Below, piece by piece: positions 6,011 to 6,972 of a stretch of DNA of 6,972 nt. The translations under genes were made by a program, and so were the position numbers. Every line of letters starts with the position of its first letter. Position 1 is the first letter of the stretch. The stretch spans positions 1-6,972 of the forward strand of contig DOUW01000291.1 in assembly GCA_003520365.1 (NCBI GenBank), given 5' to 3'. Origin of the DNA: Massilia sp. (GTDB taxonomy: Bacteria > Pseudomonadota > Gammaproteobacteria > Burkholderiales > Burkholderiaceae_D). The notes under the pieces were generated by a model that was given only the letters and a program-made list of their open reading frames with translations, did not search any database and had not been told where the DNA came from.

Positions 6011-6388
6011 TCAGGAATCGGTCAGGTGCTTGTCGGCCAGCGCGTCGACCGCCGGGGCGGCATGGCCGTGGCGATCCTTGTCCTGCAGGCGGCCGAGGGT
6101 GCTGTCGAGGGCGCGCGCCAGCTTGGCGCTGGCGTTCTTGATCGACTGGCGCAGGTCGTCGGCGTGCTCGCGCACGACGACCGGCTGGTAGCCGCGCACG
6201 CGCGCTTCCAGCGTGCAGCCATTGCCGCCGTCGGCATGCTTTTCGCGGTTTTCATTGGTCAGGTGAACTTCGATGCCGGTCAGGTAGTCCTCGAAGCGGC
6301 CGATGGCGGCGCGCAGGACGGTCTCGACGTGTTCGTCCAGGCCCTGGTGGTTCTCGATGGTGCGGTCGGTGTTGACGTTGATTTGCAT
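6011..6388 (-). CDS. HPF/RaiA-type ribosome hibernation (sigma-54 modulation) protein
   Basis: A 125-residue protein of the HPF/YfiA family, which binds in the mRNA channel of the 30S subunit and silences ribosomes in slow growth. The family's beta-alpha-beta-beta-beta-alpha fold is visible: MQINVNTDRTI (1-11), a helix through DEHVETVLRAAIGRFEDYL (18-36), IEVHLTNEN (39-47), TLEARVRGYQPVVV (59-72), and a helix from DDLRQSIKNASAKLARALD (77-95) ending in TLGRLQD. A 20-residue His/Ala-rich tail follows; there is no long-form dimerisation domain. I chose ATG 6388 because GGAG lies six bases upstream. In-frame starts at 6406 and 6490 lack one and would add a low-complexity Arg-rich leader. It is not next to rpoN, the classic hpf site, so it may be a second paralogue. 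Its ribosome binding site falls in a hairpin. Confidence 0.85.
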   Translation of the reverse strand: MQINVNTDRTIENHQGLDEHVETVLRAAIGRFEDYLTGIEVHLTNENREKHADGGNGCTLEARVRGYQPVVVREHADDLRQSIKNASAKLARALDSTLGRLQDKDRHGHAAPAVDALADKHLTDS

Positions 6389-6392
6389 AAGT

Positions 6393-6419
6393 GGCTCCGT
6401 ATTCATCTGTTCTGGAGCC
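6393..6419 (-). promoter_or_regulatory. hairpin sequestering the HPF ribosome binding site
   Basis: On the minus strand GGCTCC (6419-6414) can pair with GGAGCC (6398-6393) around a 15-base loop. The GGAG of the second arm (6398-6395) is the Shine-Dalgarno sequence for ATG 6388. The 6-bp, mostly GC stem would hide it, so translation could depend on unfolding. Regulation is inferred from the pairing only. Confidence 0.45.
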
Positions 6420-6495
6420 GATCTTACTCTTTTTGCCATTTTCGGCGCGCCCGGCTGGCGTCGCTCAGGTCTTGCGCGCGCTTTTCTCACGCTTC

Positions 6496-6972
6496 TTACG
6501 CCTCCCGCGCTTCCTTCTCGTGATGAGGGAAGCGGTCCATCTTCGACAGCACCGGGAACAGCACGGCCCAGAGGCCAGTGACCGCGAGCGTCGCCGCGCC
6601 GCCGAGCAGGATCGCGCGCACCAGGCCGAACCAGCCGGCGGTGATGCCCGACTCGAATTCGCCCAGTTCGTTCGAGGCGCCGATGAAGACCGCGTTCACG
6701 GCGCTGACGCGGCCGCGGATCTCGTCCGGCGTCTCGTACTGCACCAGCAGGTGGCGCACGTAGACGCTGACCATGTCGCCGGCGCCGAGGACGAACAGGG
6801 CGCCCAGCGCCACCGGGAAGTGGCTGGTCGATCCGAGCGTCAGGACCGCCAGGCCGAACAGCGCCACGCCGCCGAACATCCAGGCGCCGACGCGGCGCCG
6901 GATCGGGAAGAAGGCCAGGGCAATGGAACAGAGCGCAGCGCCGGCGCCGGGCGCGGTGCGCAGCCAGCCGAG
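6496..6972 (-). CDS. MFS transporter, MFS_3/EntS-like, C-terminal part
   Basis: The last 158 residues of a major facilitator transporter; the N-terminus lies beyond the right edge. The reading frame is open to base 6972. The visible part starts with LRTAPGAGAALCSIALAF and then the cytoplasmic RRRVG loop (about 25-29). Hydrophobic segments lie at about 6-22, 32-47, 53-70, 90-115 and 117-141. The ETPDEIRGRVSAVNAVF stretch (80-96) with its GRVSA core and the following GASNELGEFESG segment are typical of the MFS_3 group, which includes the enterobactin exporter EntS. The charged tail ends in KEAREA. It is likely an inner-membrane exporter; the substrate cannot be read from this fragment. The HPF-like gene starts 107 bases downstream on the same strand. 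Confidence 0.88.
   Translation of the reverse strand, partial: LGWLRTAPGAGAALCSIALAFFPIRRRVGAWMFGGVALFGLAVLTLGSTSHFPVALGALFVLGAGDMVSVYVRHLLVQYETPDEIRGRVSAVNAVFIGASNELGEFESGITAGWFGLVRAILLGGAATLAVTGLWAVLFPVLSKMDRFPHHEKEAREA

Noticed and set aside
1..6972. CRISPR arrays, tRNA/rRNA genes, insertion sequences, defence or phage genes
   Set aside because: No regularly spaced repeats, no cloverleaf or rRNA sequence and no transposase, integrase or nuclease-system genes were seen. The genes are housekeeping or common accessory families.

Overview
The window is GC-rich, tightly packed bacterial chromosome with compact intergenic gaps and Shine-Dalgarno-led genes. The gene types point to a betaproteobacterium of the Burkholderiales, most likely Oxalobacteraceae (Massilia/Telluria/Duganella-like). 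They are a long-form (273-residue) PyrF with a GTG start, a short HPF/RaiA-like protein, a cNMP-GGDEF protein and an ExoI of 484 residues. This placement is inferred from protein character, not from a database search.

Layout. Positions 1-1362 (minus strand) hold a lemA gene followed 12 bases later by a TPM-domain (YgcG-type) protein, which runs off the left edge. This is the usual LemA/TPM pair of exported cell-envelope proteins. A 133-base divergent promoter region follows, then pyrF (plus, 1496-2317), the last step of UMP synthesis. Between the convergent pyrF and sbcB genes (2318-2556) lies a pair of inverted REP-like palindromes, a BIME-like element, and no credible gene. Positions 2557-4011 (minus) encode exodeoxyribonuclease I (sbcB). 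Upstream of it on the same strand, across a 66-base gap with a strong hairpin, is a diguanylate cyclase with an N-terminal cyclic-nucleotide-binding-type domain (4078-5043). I place its start at a TTG behind a near-perfect ribosome binding site.

A 106-base divergent spacer with a short palindrome separates this from a plus-strand BtuF-like helical-backbone metal-receptor protein that has no signal peptide (5150-5959). A very stable hairpin lies between it and a convergent HPF/RaiA-type ribosome-associated protein (6011-6388). The HPF ribosome binding site lies inside a predicted hairpin. The right edge holds the C-terminal 158 residues of an MFS_3/EntS-type exporter (6496-6972, minus).

Taken together this is ordinary core chromosome made of several small, functionally unrelated transcription units: nucleotide synthesis, DNA repair, c-di-GMP signalling, ribosome hibernation, envelope and transport. 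I see no CRISPR array, tRNA, rRNA, transposase, prophage or defence system, and no convincing undescribed multi-gene system. The observations most worth a second look are the REP pair with compensatory stem changes, the signal-less substrate-binding protein, the degenerate ligand pocket of the cNMP-GGDEF protein and the hairpin covering the HPF ribosome binding site.
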